Shown here: positions 17,378 to 25,995 of the stretch, piece after piece
Position numbering within the stretch: position 1 is the stretch's first letter
Layout of the letters: the number at the start of each line of letters is the position of its first letter
Origin: Aquitalea palustris
GTDB taxonomy: Bacteria > Pseudomonadota > Gammaproteobacteria > Burkholderiales > Chromobacteriaceae
Direction of reading: 5' to 3'
NCBI RefSeq assembly: GCF_003693445.1
Contig: NZ_RFAR01000019.1
Location: forward strand, 17,399 to 81,398
Length of the DNA stretch: 64,000 bases
Notes under the pieces: generated by a model
Told to the model about the DNA's origin: nothing
The model's input: the letters and a program-made list of their open reading frames with translations, nothing else
Database searches by the model: none
Made by a program: the position numbers and the translations under genes

Positions 17378-17509
17378 CCAAACATCATATTGGGAAAATT
17401 AACCGGATACCAGGCTAAGCGCCACCCGCAACCGGCAATCAAGTGAGATATTTGATCGCCCGCAGATGCCAACGCTACACTGGCCGGCCAAGCAATGGGA
17501 GCAATATGC

Positions 17510-17897
17510 ATGCAAAATAACAATTGCCTGATGAGCAGCCTGGTATTGCTCATTTGCGCAGTGGCCAGTGCGCAGGACAGACGGCAAGTGGCCGAGCCCG
17601 CATTGCCGGACAGGATACCGGGTCTGCACCGGACTAGAGCAGGCTTCAAGCAGAATCAGCTGCTACGCTGCACGGCCTGTTACATGACATATCGCAAGCC
17701 TCAGGCGCTGCGTCACCTGCGCTCAATGATGTTGAAATGCCTGTCCATTGCAGCGCGGAGCAATGGACAGGAGAAATCAGAGAGTCCGACTTCTTCGAAA
17801 GTCAGATATCAATGCAGCGGGATACCGGCCTGAGCGCAGGCATTCCCCTGCACCACTGCCTATCCACCACCAGCACTCAGCCGGCTTGGCTAGCCCT
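17510..17897 (+). pseudogene. Possible decayed gene for a secreted protein
   Basis: This 520-bp gap between two genes holds no intact gene I can defend. An ATG at 17510 opens a signal-peptide-like frame (CLMSSLVLLICAVASAQ). After about nt 17640 a plausible continuation is in another frame (SAATLHGLLHDIS, then VHCSAEQWTGEIRESDFF), reached only across a stop at 17635-17637. That second frame then runs on into the antisense of the MFS gene without a clean end. The pattern suggests a small exported protein broken by a frameshift, but chance cannot be excluded. Confidence 0.25.
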
Positions 17898-19166
17898 TCA
17901 CACCGCCAGCGGCTCCAGCTTGCGCAGGCGCAGGGCGATCAGCAGCAGTGCCAGCAAGCCCAACGCGATCATTGCTGCCACGCCATTCCATTTGCCCATG
18001 CCCCACAGCAGGCCGGAGAAGGAGCCTACCACGCTGGAGCCCAGGTAATAGGCGGTGAGGTAACAGGCAGAGGCCAGCGCCTTGCCGCGTTGTGCACGGC
18101 GGCCTATCCAGCTGCTGGCCACTGAGTGGCCACCGAAGAAGCCGAAGGTAAACAGCGCAATGCCCGGCACCATCAGCCACAGCGAGTCGGCCAGCGTGCA
18201 CACCAGCCCGGCAGCCATCAGCAGCACCATCAGCCACAGCATATTGCGGCGGCCAAAGCGGTCGGCCATGCGCCCCACCCAGGCCGAGGCCCAGATGCCC
18301 ACCATATACAGCGAGAACACAAAGCCCAGCACGCTATGGCTTAGATTGAAGGGCGCGGCCAGCAGGCGAAAACCCAGGTAGTTGTACAGGCTGACAAAAC
18401 AGCCCATGAACAGAAAGGCCGACAAGAACAACCAGGGCAGGCCGCCATCGGCAAAATGGCTGGCCACATCGCGGCGGAACTCGGCCAGATTCAATGGCAG
18501 CGGCTTGAAGTGGCGCGAATCCGGCAGGCTGCGCCAGAACTCGATGGCACCGGCCACGCCCAGCACACCCAGTGCCAGCACGGCAGCGCGCCAGCCAAAA
18601 TGGTCGGCAATCACCGCCGCCAGAAAGCGCCCGCTCATGCCACCCAGCGCATTACCGGCGATATACAGGCCGATGGAATGCCCCAGCGACAGCGGCTCCA
18701 CCTCTTCACTCAGATAGGCCATGGCCACCGCAGGCAAGCCGGCCAGCACCACACCAAAAATGGCACGCAGATAGAGAAACTGCTGAAAGCTGGGCGCAAA
18801 GGCCGCCAGCAGCATCAGCAATGCCGCCAGGCTCAGCGCGATATTCATGACCGGCTTGCGCCCCACCTTGTCAGCCAGAAAACTGGCCGGAATCAGCGCC
18901 AGCGCCAGGCCGGTGGTGGGCACCGACAGCACGCTACTGGCCGCCGCCGGCGACAGGGCAAAGTCGTGGGCAAACATCGGCATCAGCGGCTGCATGCTGT
19001 ACAGCATGGAAAAAGTGCAAAAGCCACCCACAAACATGGCACGCGCCGTGGCGCGAAATGCAGTGGAACCAGCATGCAGACGGGGAGTCGCGGAAATGGT
19101 GTTCTCCTGGGTGGCAGCGGCAGCTGAATTCAGCGTAGCAGCACAGGAGGCAGAGTCGGAAGGCAT
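17898..19166 (-). CDS. MFS transporter, YnfM/arabinose-efflux type
   Basis: 422 residues from the ATG at 19166 (two codons upstream is only a TTG). The sequence has about twelve hydrophobic helices, the MFS loop motif LADKVGRKPVMN between helices 2 and 3 and its C-terminal echo MADRFGRRNMLW. The N-terminal ~35 residues are polar and low in complexity. Resemblance is to YnfM/AraJ-type drug or sugar efflux proteins of the inner membrane. It is divergent from a LysR gene only 100 bp away (19167-19267), which is the classic arrangement of a regulator controlling its neighbour. The substrate is unknown. Confidence 0.85.
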   Translation of the reverse strand: MPSDSASCAATLNSAAAATQENTISATPRLHAGSTAFRATARAMFVGGFCTFSMLYSMQPLMPMFAHDFALSPAAASSVLSVPTTGLALALIPASFLADKVGRKPVMNIALSLAALLMLLAAFAPSFQQFLYLRAIFGVVLAGLPAVAMAYLSEEVEPLSLGHSIGLYIAGNALGGMSGRFLAAVIADHFGWRAAVLALGVLGVAGAIEFWRSLPDSRHFKPLPLNLAEFRRDVASHFADGGLPWLFLSAFLFMGCFVSLYNYLGFRLLAAPFNLSHSVLGFVFSLYMVGIWASAWVGRMADRFGRRNMLWLMVLLMAAGLVCTLADSLWLMVPGIALFTFGFFGGHSVASSWIGRRAQRGKALASACYLTAYYLGSSVVGSFSGLLWGMGKWNGVAAMIALGLLALLLIALRLRKLEPLAV

Positions 19167-19267
19167 GATCAAACCACTAGCAGTGATACAGGACTTGAGC
19201 TTAGCCCTTGACTAAACCTCAGTCCAATATATCTTTACTCAATAATCAATACTTTTAAAATATCAAT

Positions 19268-20164
19268 ATGGAACTACGCCATCTACGTTATTTCGTCACC
19301 GTGGCCGAAGAACTGCACTTCACCCGCGCCGCCGAACGCCTGCACATGGCCCAGCCGCCCTTGTCCCAGCAGATACAGGCACTGGAAGCCGAGCTGGGCA
19401 CCGCATTGTTTCTGCGGGAAAAGCGCAAGGTGGAGCTAACGGCAGCCGGCAAGCAGTTTCTGCTGCGTGCCCGGCGCATTCTGGCGGATACCGAGGACGC
19501 TGCCGAACAGGCCCGCCGCGCCGCACGCGGGGAAATCGGCGAGCTGCGCATTGGCTTTACATCCTCTCTGCCGCTCACCCCCATTCTGCCGGCTGCTTTG
19601 CATGCTTATCGCCAGCACTTTCCGGCGGTGCGGCTGACCCTGCGCGAAATGTTCACCACCGACCAGTTTGCTGCGCTACAGCAACAGGAAATCGATGTCG
19701 GCTTTGTCCGCTTCAACGGGCTGTCACCGGCTGACAGGATATTGGTACAGGAATTACGGCGCGATCCGCTGCTGGTGGTGATCAACAGTAGCCACCCGCT
19801 GGCTGGCGCGCCCAGCCTGTCGCTGACCCAGCTACGCAACGAGGGCATGATCAGCTACCCGCGCAGCGCCGGCACTGGCCTGCACAGTGTGATCCGCCAG
19901 CTGTGTGAGGCCTGCGGCTTCGAGCCGCGCATCACCCAGGAAGCCGGCGAAGCCACCACCCAGGTGGGGCTGGTGGCCGCCGGACTGGGCATCGCCATCC
20001 TGCCATCGCCGCTGGAGTGCGTGCAGCTGCCGGGGGTGCGCTATATCCCGTTGACTGACGATGGTGCCTATCTGGCCATGGGCATTGCCACGCGCGCGGG
20101 TGACAGCTCGCCACTGGTAAGCGGCTTCATCACCCATTTGTGGGATGAAATCCCTGCGGTTTAG
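19268..20164 (+). CDS. LysR-family regulator
   Basis: 298 residues. The N-terminal winged helix-turn-helix is textbook (MELRHLRYFVTVAEELHFTRAAERLHMAQPPLS split over residues 1-35, then IQALEAELGTALFLR). It is followed by a coiled linker and a substrate-binding-like effector domain (GELRIGFTSSLPLTPILPAAL). It probably activates the divergent MFS gene. The AT-rich gap between them (about 19200-19267) contains overlapping T-N11-A candidates but no single convincing operator. The stop codon lies within a degenerate copy of the small inverted-repeat element described at 20154-20260. Confidence 0.92.
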   Translation: MELRHLRYFVTVAEELHFTRAAERLHMAQPPLSQQIQALEAELGTALFLREKRKVELTAAGKQFLLRARRILADTEDAAEQARRAARGEIGELRIGFTSSLPLTPILPAALHAYRQHFPAVRLTLREMFTTDQFAALQQQEIDVGFVRFNGLSPADRILVQELRRDPLLVVINSSHPLAGAPSLSLTQLRNEGMISYPRSAGTGLHSVIRQLCEACGFEPRITQEAGEATTQVGLVAAGLGIAILPSPLECVQLPGVRYIPLTDDGAYLAMGIATRAGDSSPLVSGFITHLWDEIPAV

Positions 20165-20260
20165 CACCACCCACCAAATCCCTGCGGCGGCGGCGTACTG
20201 CTTGACCAGCCTGTATCAGCCCACCTTGCCCAGGACGCTACGCCGCTTTGCTAGCCGCTC
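20154..20260 (-). mobile_element. Degenerate copy of the 105-112 bp MITE-like element
   Basis: Read on the minus strand this begins GAGCGGCTAGCAAA, continues with GGGCAAGG and CAAGCAGTACG blocks, and ends near GCTAAACCGC. The same blocks occur in the same order in the cleaner element at 36220-36331. The far terminal repeat is poorly preserved. The LysR stop codon (20162-20164) lies inside its edge, so the insertion may have redefined the last residues of that protein. The rest of the gap to the LuxR gene (20261-20476) is non-coding and must hold that gene's promoter. Confidence 0.5.
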
Positions 20261-20476
20261 TTGGCCTGGGGAGTGGCGACGTGTTGCATTTTGTCTATCC
20301 AAAATTGGCAAAAATAGCCGATTTTTCATGGTAACAAGCCAGATTCTTCGCCGATGGCGGCCCCATCCCTCATTTGCAGGATAGCCAGCTGTTAATTGCT
20401 GCATGACACTGTCTCCACAACAACAGGACAGACGGCAGGCCACGTAGCCACCGCACGCCATACAGAGGAGAACATC

Positions 20477-21454
20477 ATGCAGCAGCCATCAGAACGGCAG
20501 CCGGATCTGGCCGTATTCAGCGCCATCCTGCTGGAAATCTATCGTCTGGCCCGCGAAGAATCACTGGAGCGCTTTCATCACACCGTGCTGGAATGCCTGC
20601 GCCCGCAGCTAGCCTTTGACAAGGCCTGGTGGGGCCGCGCCGCCCAGGCGGCGGATGGCCCGCACGAGCACAGTTCATTTCTGTTTGGCCTGCCGGATCA
20701 CTACATCGATGACTGGAAATCCATCCGCCAGCACGATGTCACCGTGGCACGGGTGCATGCCCACCCCGGCCAGACCGTGGTGGTGGACATGCAGGCGGAC
20801 GATGCACCGCCGCAGCTGCAATGGCTGGGCCAACGTCATGAAATTGGCGAGCTGTTGTGCGTGATCCACATCGACCCGGTCACCCAGCTGAGCGACCATC
20901 TGGCGCTATACCGCCGCCCCGGTGCCGCGCCCTTCAGCGCTGCCGACTGCCTGTTGCTGTCCTGTCTGATGCCGCATCTGGCCTCCACTGTGGCCATCAA
21001 CCAGATCCGCACCCTGCAGGCACTGCGCGAAACCCTCAGCGGGCCACGGCTGGCGATGGCAGTCTGCGACCAGCACGGCACCCTGCACTGCGCCGAACCC
21101 GGTTTTGTTGACCTGCTACTCACCGAATGGCCGGAATGGACCGGCCCCGCCCTGCCCGCCGGCCTGTCGCCACAAGGCCATGATGGGCCCCGGCTCAATA
21201 TCGAGGCACGGCGCAGCAGCGACCTCTACCTGCTGACTGCGCGCTACCGCTGCGCCATGGAGCAGCTGTCCAGCCGCGAAACCGATGTCGCCCGCCTGTT
21301 TGGCGAAGGGCTCACCTACAAGGACATCGCGCGCAAGCTGGGCCTGTCGCCACATACCGTGCGCCACCACATCCGCGCCATCTACGCCAAGCTGGGCATC
21401 AACGGCAAGGCGGGCATTGCACATCTCTTGCACCAGCAAGCGCCATTCGGCTGA
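20477..21454 (+). CDS. LuxR-family transcriptional regulator
   Basis: 325 residues from the ATG at 20477, which has a strong gaggag ribosome site; an earlier in-frame ATG at 20396 is less likely. The C-terminal LuxR helix-turn-helix is clear (SSRETDVARLFGEGLTYKDIA, then LGLSPHTVRHHIRAIYAKLGI). The N-terminal ~250 residues resemble a PAS/GAF-like sensor rather than an acyl-homoserine-lactone or receiver domain. No phospho-acceptor pattern is visible. It is followed at 130 bp by an outer-membrane channel gene, an MFS gene and a deacetylase gene on the same strand, so it is the likely local regulator. Confidence 0.85.
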   Translation: MQQPSERQPDLAVFSAILLEIYRLAREESLERFHHTVLECLRPQLAFDKAWWGRAAQAADGPHEHSSFLFGLPDHYIDDWKSIRQHDVTVARVHAHPGQTVVVDMQADDAPPQLQWLGQRHEIGELLCVIHIDPVTQLSDHLALYRRPGAAPFSAADCLLLSCLMPHLASTVAINQIRTLQALRETLSGPRLAMAVCDQHGTLHCAEPGFVDLLLTEWPEWTGPALPAGLSPQGHDGPRLNIEARRSSDLYLLTARYRCAMEQLSSRETDVARLFGEGLTYKDIARKLGLSPHTVRHHIRAIYAKLGINGKAGIAHLLHQQAPFG

Positions 21455-21585
21455 TCTCCCCAGCCTGCTAATCCCACCCGTACGTCCCTGAAGCTGCCAA
21501 AGCTGCCATGGTCCGCCATCGCAGGCAGGGCTGGCAGGGACAGCTGCGTCCACGTGTTTCGCCCACCCACCCGAAGGAGCATGCC

Positions 21586-22461
21586 ATGACCCCGTTTCGC
21601 CCTGTCCTGACCGCCCTGGCGGCCAGCCTGCTGCTCGCCAGCCATCCCGGCCATGCCGCCGACACCAATGCCCGTGACTTTTTCAGCGCACCGGTCGGCA
21701 CCTCGCTCAGCGTGCTCTACCTGCCCGTCACCTGGGCCGACAGCTTTCACTCGGCCAGCGGCAACGACGACCATGCCCGGCTGAATGTAGAAGCCTTGGC
21801 CTGGCGCCAGCTGTGGTTTTCCGATGTCTGCGGCACCCTGTGCACGCCACAGTTCATCATCCCCGCCGCCCAGATCAAGGCCACCCTGCCCGGCAGCCAG
21901 GCCAGCCAGCACGATAGCGGCATCGGCGACCCACAAGTCGGCGGCACGCTGTTCTTCATCAACCAGCCGGACAAACGCGAATACAGCGGCCTGCTGACGC
22001 TGATCACCCTGCCAGTGGGCAGTTACGACGCGCAGCACCCGGACGTTTCCGCCGGGGCAAACCGCTGGGGTGCCACCTTTATCTACAACTACACCCGTGG
22101 CGTAGGCAAGAACTGGGTGCTGGAAGCCTCGCTGGAAGCCCAGCTGTATGGCAACAACGACAACTATCTCGGCAGCAGCCTGAAACAGCAGCCGCTGTAC
22201 CGCTTGCAGGCTTTTGCTTCTTATGACTTCACCCCGGCTACCTATGGCGCACTGCGGCTGTATCACACCCGCGGCGGGGCCTTGCGCCTGAATGGACAGG
22301 ATCTGCCCGACACCCGCCAGAACAGTACCCAGCTCGGCGTGGAGCTTGGCCACTGGGTGGGCAAGCAAGACCAGCTGATGCTGATGCTGGCGCGCAATGT
22401 TCATACCACCAACAGCTTTGACAGCAGCCAGGCCATGTTGCGTCTGGTACATGTTTTCTAG
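21586..22461 (+). CDS. Outer-membrane channel protein, phenol MetA-pathway family
   Basis: 291 residues from the ATG at 21586, preceded by ccgaaggagc as ribosome site; the signal peptide (VLTALAASLLLASHPGHA) begins there. The mature protein is rich in alternating beta-strand patterns, ends in the aromatic LRLVHVF typical of beta-barrel proteins, and carries GIGDPQVGGTLFF, a hallmark of the Phenol_MetA_deg / transporter family. Such proteins are thought to admit hydrophobic or aromatic compounds. It lies between the LuxR gene and an MFS gene, so an uptake route across both membranes is plausible. Confidence 0.78.
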   Translation: MTPFRPVLTALAASLLLASHPGHAADTNARDFFSAPVGTSLSVLYLPVTWADSFHSASGNDDHARLNVEALAWRQLWFSDVCGTLCTPQFIIPAAQIKATLPGSQASQHDSGIGDPQVGGTLFFINQPDKREYSGLLTLITLPVGSYDAQHPDVSAGANRWGATFIYNYTRGVGKNWVLEASLEAQLYGNNDNYLGSSLKQQPLYRLQAFASYDFTPATYGALRLYHTRGGALRLNGQDLPDTRQNSTQLGVELGHWVGKQDQLMLMLARNVHTTNSFDSSQAMLRLVHVF

Positions 22462-22518
22462 GCTGCTTGCCCGACAAGAAAATCCGCCCGACGGATCACT
22501 CACTACAGAGGAAAAACC

Positions 22519-23700
22519 ATGAACACGCTCTCCCAGACCAAGCCTGCCGAGGTCCCGCACAATGAGCGCTCGGCCATGGCTGCCATTGTCGGCTTTGCCG
22601 CCATCGTCCCCGCCGTGCTGATGATGGCCCCGGCGGTGGCCAGCCAGTTGGCCGGCCAGCTGCAACTGGGGCCGATCGACATCGGCAACCTGTTCTCCGC
22701 CGAACTGGGCGCCATGAGCCTGGCCACCCTGCCGGCATTTTTCTGGCTGCCTCGCGTCAACTGGCGCAGCGCCGCCTGGCTGGCGGTGGCAGTATTCATC
22801 GCGGCCAATCTGCTGTCCGCCACCACTGTCAGCTATCCGCTGCTGCTAGCCCTGCGCTTTGTCAGTGCGCTGGCAGGTGGTTCGCTGATGATTCTGTGCC
22901 TGTCCGCCGCCGCCACCATGCGCAATCCTGCCCGGGTCTATGGCCTGTGGGTGATGGGCCAACTGGCACTGGGGGCGGCCGGGCTAGTCGTCATGCCCGC
23001 GCTGTTCGGCCACTTCGGCATTGCCGCCTGCTATATCGGCCTGGCCTTGCTGATGGCACTGTGTACGCCGCTGGTGCGCTGTTTTCCCATGGGTCAGCAA
23101 GCAACAACGCCAAAAGCTGCACAGTCTGCCGGCGACCGCCACTGGGGCCGCGCCGCCATGGGCATTCTCGCCACGCTGGCGTTTTACATCAGCCTGAGCG
23201 GGGTGTGGACCTTTATCGGCCAGATCGCCCAACAGTCCGGCATCGATCCCCAGCACAGCGGCAATATCTTCGCCATCGCCACCCTGCTGGGCGTGGCAGG
23301 TGCTGGCAGCGCCTCGCTGATTGGCCGCCGCCTGCCGCGCGCCAAACTGCTGCTGGCCGGCTTTGGCATGATGATGGCCGCCATGCTGCTATTGCTGAAT
23401 GCCCCGGCCCTGGCGCGCTTTGCCACTGCCGCATTGCTGTTCAAATTCAGCTGGACCTTCATCCTGCCTTTCATCCTGGCCACGCTGGCCGACATCGATC
23501 ACAGCGGCAAGCTGATGAATGCCACCAATCTGGTGATCGGCGGTGGCCTGGCGATTGGCCCGGCACTGGCCGGCCAGCTGATCGCCGCCAATCACGGCAG
23601 CCTGCATCAGCTGTTGCTGCTGGCCACCCTGGTGGCCGCCATTGCGCTGGCCTTATTGCTGTCGCTGCAGCAGCGCCGCATCACCCCTCCCCACGCCTGA
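22519..23700 (+). CDS. MFS transporter
   Basis: 393 residues with about twelve hydrophobic helices (for example AAIVGFAAIVPAVLMMAPAVAS and LLLAGFGMMMAAMLLLLNAPA). A ribosome site (agaggaaaaacc) precedes the ATG. I see no strong substrate-specific motif. The loop after helix 2 reads LPRVNWRSA, so the canonical MFS G-x-x-x-D-R motif is weak. It stands 57 bp after the channel gene and 15 bp before the deacetylase-family gene. Inner-membrane import of the compound that the deacetylase acts on, or export of its product, are the two simple models. Confidence 0.82.
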   Translation: MNTLSQTKPAEVPHNERSAMAAIVGFAAIVPAVLMMAPAVASQLAGQLQLGPIDIGNLFSAELGAMSLATLPAFFWLPRVNWRSAAWLAVAVFIAANLLSATTVSYPLLLALRFVSALAGGSLMILCLSAAATMRNPARVYGLWVMGQLALGAAGLVVMPALFGHFGIAACYIGLALLMALCTPLVRCFPMGQQATTPKAAQSAGDRHWGRAAMGILATLAFYISLSGVWTFIGQIAQQSGIDPQHSGNIFAIATLLGVAGAGSASLIGRRLPRAKLLLAGFGMMMAAMLLLLNAPALARFATAALLFKFSWTFILPFILATLADIDHSGKLMNATNLVIGGGLAIGPALAGQLIAANHGSLHQLLLLATLVAAIALALLLSLQQRRITPPHA

Positions 23701-23715
23701 ACACAAGGAGCAGCC

Positions 23716-24828
23716 ATGACTTCCCGTACCGCCTTTTATTTCGATGAGCTCTGTATGTGGCATAGCGCCGGCATGCATGCACTGACGCTGCCGGTGGGAG
23801 GCTGGGTACAACCACCCGCCGCCGCCGGCCATGCCGAATCGCCGGAAACCAAGCGCCGGCTGAAAAACCTGCTGGATGTGGCCGGCATCAGCCGCCAGTT
23901 GCTGCAATGCACTGCCGAGCCGGCCAGCCGCGACGACCTGTTGCGGGTACATGGCGCAGCCTATCTGGATCACTTCAAGCTGGTCAGCGATGCCGGTGGC
24001 GGCGAACTCGGCCCGCAAGCTGCCATCGGCCCCGGCAGCTACGACATCGCCTGCCGCTCCGCCGGCATGGCTATCGCCGCTGTCGATGCGGTATGGCGCG
24101 GCGAGGTGGACAACGCCTATGTGATGACGCGCCCGCCAGGACACCACTGCCTGCCGGATGCCGCCATGGGCTTTTGCTTCCTGTCCAATATCGCCGTCGC
24201 CATCGAAGCGGCCAAGGCGCGCTACGGCATCGAACGCGTCGCCGTGCTGGACTGGGACGTACACCACGGCAACGGCACCCAGGCCATCTACTACCAGCGT
24301 CCTGACGTACTGACCATTTCCATCCATCAGGATGGCTGCTTCCCACCAGGCTACAACGGCAGCGAGGACCGGGGCGCAGGGGCTGGACTGGGCGCCAATA
24401 TCAATATCCCGCTACTGCCGGGCAGCGGCCACGATGCCTATCTGTACGCCATGCAGCGTATCGTGCTGCCGGCGCTGGCCCGCTATCAGCCGCAGCTGAT
24501 CATCGTCGCCTGCGGCTATGACGCCAATGCGGTAGACCCCCTGGCACGCATGCAGGCGCACAGCGATACCTTCCGCGAGATGACCACCCTGCTGCGTGGC
24601 TTCGCCGGGCAGCACTGCGCCGGCAAGCTGGTACTGGCGCATGAAGGTGGCTACTCCGAAGCCTATGTCCCGTTCTGCGGCCTGGCCACCATCGAGGCGC
24701 TGTCCGGCCTGCACAGCGAAGTGGTCGATCCGCTGCTGGACTTCATCAGCCAGCAACAACCCTGCGCAGCCATGCTGCAGTTGCAGCGCCAGTTGCTGGA
24801 TGACATGGCACTGCTACATGAGCTGTAA
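23716..24828 (+). CDS. Histone-deacetylase-family amidohydrolase (class II / acetylpolyamine type)
   Basis: 370 residues. Active-site elements of the arginase/HDAC fold are complete: RPPGHH with His143 and His144, the metal-binding DWDVHHGNG with Asp181 and His183, the third metal ligand Asp269 in CGYDANAVDP, and the transition-state tyrosine Tyr313 in EGGYSEAY. Bacterial members remove acetyl or acyl groups from small amines such as acetylpolyamines, or from lysine. It closes a same-strand run of LuxR, channel and MFS genes, and a strong hairpin follows at 24852. Substrate is inferred from family and context only. Confidence 0.9.
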   Translation: MTSRTAFYFDELCMWHSAGMHALTLPVGGWVQPPAAAGHAESPETKRRLKNLLDVAGISRQLLQCTAEPASRDDLLRVHGAAYLDHFKLVSDAGGGELGPQAAIGPGSYDIACRSAGMAIAAVDAVWRGEVDNAYVMTRPPGHHCLPDAAMGFCFLSNIAVAIEAAKARYGIERVAVLDWDVHHGNGTQAIYYQRPDVLTISIHQDGCFPPGYNGSEDRGAGAGLGANINIPLLPGSGHDAYLYAMQRIVLPALARYQPQLIIVACGYDANAVDPLARMQAHSDTFREMTTLLRGFAGQHCAGKLVLAHEGGYSEAYVPFCGLATIEALSGLHSEVVDPLLDFISQQQPCAAMLQLQRQLLDDMALLHEL

Positions 24829-24851
24829 ACCCTGATACTGCAACGGCCACG

Positions 24852-24880
24852 AACAAGGCCCGCCATTGGCGGGCCTTGTT
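24852..24880 (+). terminator. Hairpin after the deacetylase gene
   Basis: A perfect 13-bp stem (AACAAGGCCCGCC, loop ATT, then its complement) starts 23 bp after the deacetylase stop. The T-run after it is short, but the stem is very stable. It separates this cluster from the convergent small secreted protein gene and may act in both directions. Confidence 0.75.
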
Positions 24881-24911
24881 GCATTACCGGCTTATTCCCG
24901 GAAAACAGCGT

Positions 24912-25112
24912 TTATTGCTGTTGTTCCGCCGGCTGCGGCATGCTGCTGCCCTGCTCTGGCGCGGCATCCGGCGGATTGCCTTGTGCTGCGGAAGCCTGCG
25001 GTTGTTCTGACTGTGTCTGCGGCGCAGGCGTGGCGGCAAAGACCAGATTGATCAAACCCAGGCTGGCCAGGGGCAGGGAGAGCATGGCAACAACAAGCAA
25101 TTTCTTTTGCAT
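24912..25112 (-). CDS. Small exported Gln/Pro/Ala-rich protein
   Basis: 66 residues. A clean signal peptide (KLLVVAMLSLPLASLGLINLVFA) is followed by a disordered tail of about 40 residues rich in Gln, Pro, Ala and Ser. No family is recognised. The signal peptide and a stop-bounded frame support a real gene, but there is no partner. The 306 bp upstream (25113-25418) contain no other gene I can support. Confidence 0.5.
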   Translation of the reverse strand: MQKKLLVVAMLSLPLASLGLINLVFAATPAPQTQSEQPQASAAQGNPPDAAPEQGSSMPQPAEQQQ

Positions 25113-25373
25113 CAGCTTCTTTCAATATGGTTGGAAGACCAGTCTGCTGTTGCAAGCGCCATGCCAGCCGCACATTAATCTTAAAAAACAATAGCTTGCC
25201 AGCATAAACAGCACACAAGACCAAGCTCTTTGTCGGCAATGGGCGACACCAGCAGCACACCGTGGCACAAGTCATTGAAATGGCGGCATTATTTCCGTCG
25301 CCAGATGGCGACAGCCTTGCCTCGCAATACACAAGCTATTGATTTTAAGTAAACAATCTGCCGCAGCCAGCAT

Positions 25374-25396
25374 GAAAAAACCCGCCGTAGCGGGTT
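25374..25396 (-). terminator. Rho-independent terminator of the VOC-family gene
   Basis: On the minus strand the sequence reads AACCCGC, a short TACG loop, GCGGGTT and then a run of T. This is a classic intrinsic terminator, 23 bp after the stop of the gene at 25419-25862. Confidence 0.85.
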
Positions 25397-25418
25397 GGAA
25401 TTCTGCACAAGCTGCTTG

Positions 25419-25862
25419 TCACGCCGGCTTGTTGCCCAGCTTGAGCTTGCCGGCGAGCCAGGTGTGGTCGTAGCTGACAATCTCAAACGGGTTGCCAAAG
25501 GGATCGACAAAGCTGATGGAACAGAAAAACTGGTGATCCACCACCGAATCACGCGCCACGGTCTGGCCGGCACGGTCGATCACCCGCTCACCCGCCAGCT
25601 GGTCTATCCACTCCAGGAAGTCCTGGCCATTGACCAGAAAGGCCACCGAGCCGGGCTCGCATACCGGCTTGTCTTCCTGCGAAATGGCCAGTCGCACCGA
25701 GCCATTGCTGTTCATCAGCATCACGACACCATGCGGGCCGCTTTGCATGTGCTTGTAGCGGGTGTCGGGCGCCAGGTTCAATACGCGCTGGTACCAGTTC
25801 TGCGCCTTTGCCAGATCAGTGACACGGACATGGATATGGTCAATCTTGCCAAGCGATAGCAT
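25419..25862 (-). CDS. VOC-family (glyoxalase/dioxygenase fold) protein
   Basis: 147 residues from the ATG at 25862; an earlier in-frame start adds 17 residues without family character. The beta-alpha-beta-beta-beta pattern of vicinal oxygen chelate proteins is visible, with IDHIHVRVTDLAKAQNWYQRVL at the start (metal-ligand-type His) and FVDPFGNPFEIVSYD near the end (Glu ligand position). Members include glyoxalases, extradiol dioxygenases and fosfomycin-resistance enzymes; nothing here decides which. It stands alone with its own terminator. Confidence 0.8.
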   Translation of the reverse strand: MLSLGKIDHIHVRVTDLAKAQNWYQRVLNLAPDTRYKHMQSGPHGVVMLMNSNGSVRLAISQEDKPVCEPGSVAFLVNGQDFLEWIDQLAGERVIDRAGQTVARDSVVDHQFFCSISFVDPFGNPFEIVSYDHTWLAGKLKLGNKPA

Positions 25863-25995
25863 TGCATCCTCATCGGGTGTGGGTGACGCGGCCACCAGGT
25901 GGCGCGTGCTCATTCTACGGTGTTTGCCACAGCCGGCAACAATGCTGCGGCTTGCCGCTGGCTGCGGAGTATGACTGCATCAGTATTGGCTGCGC

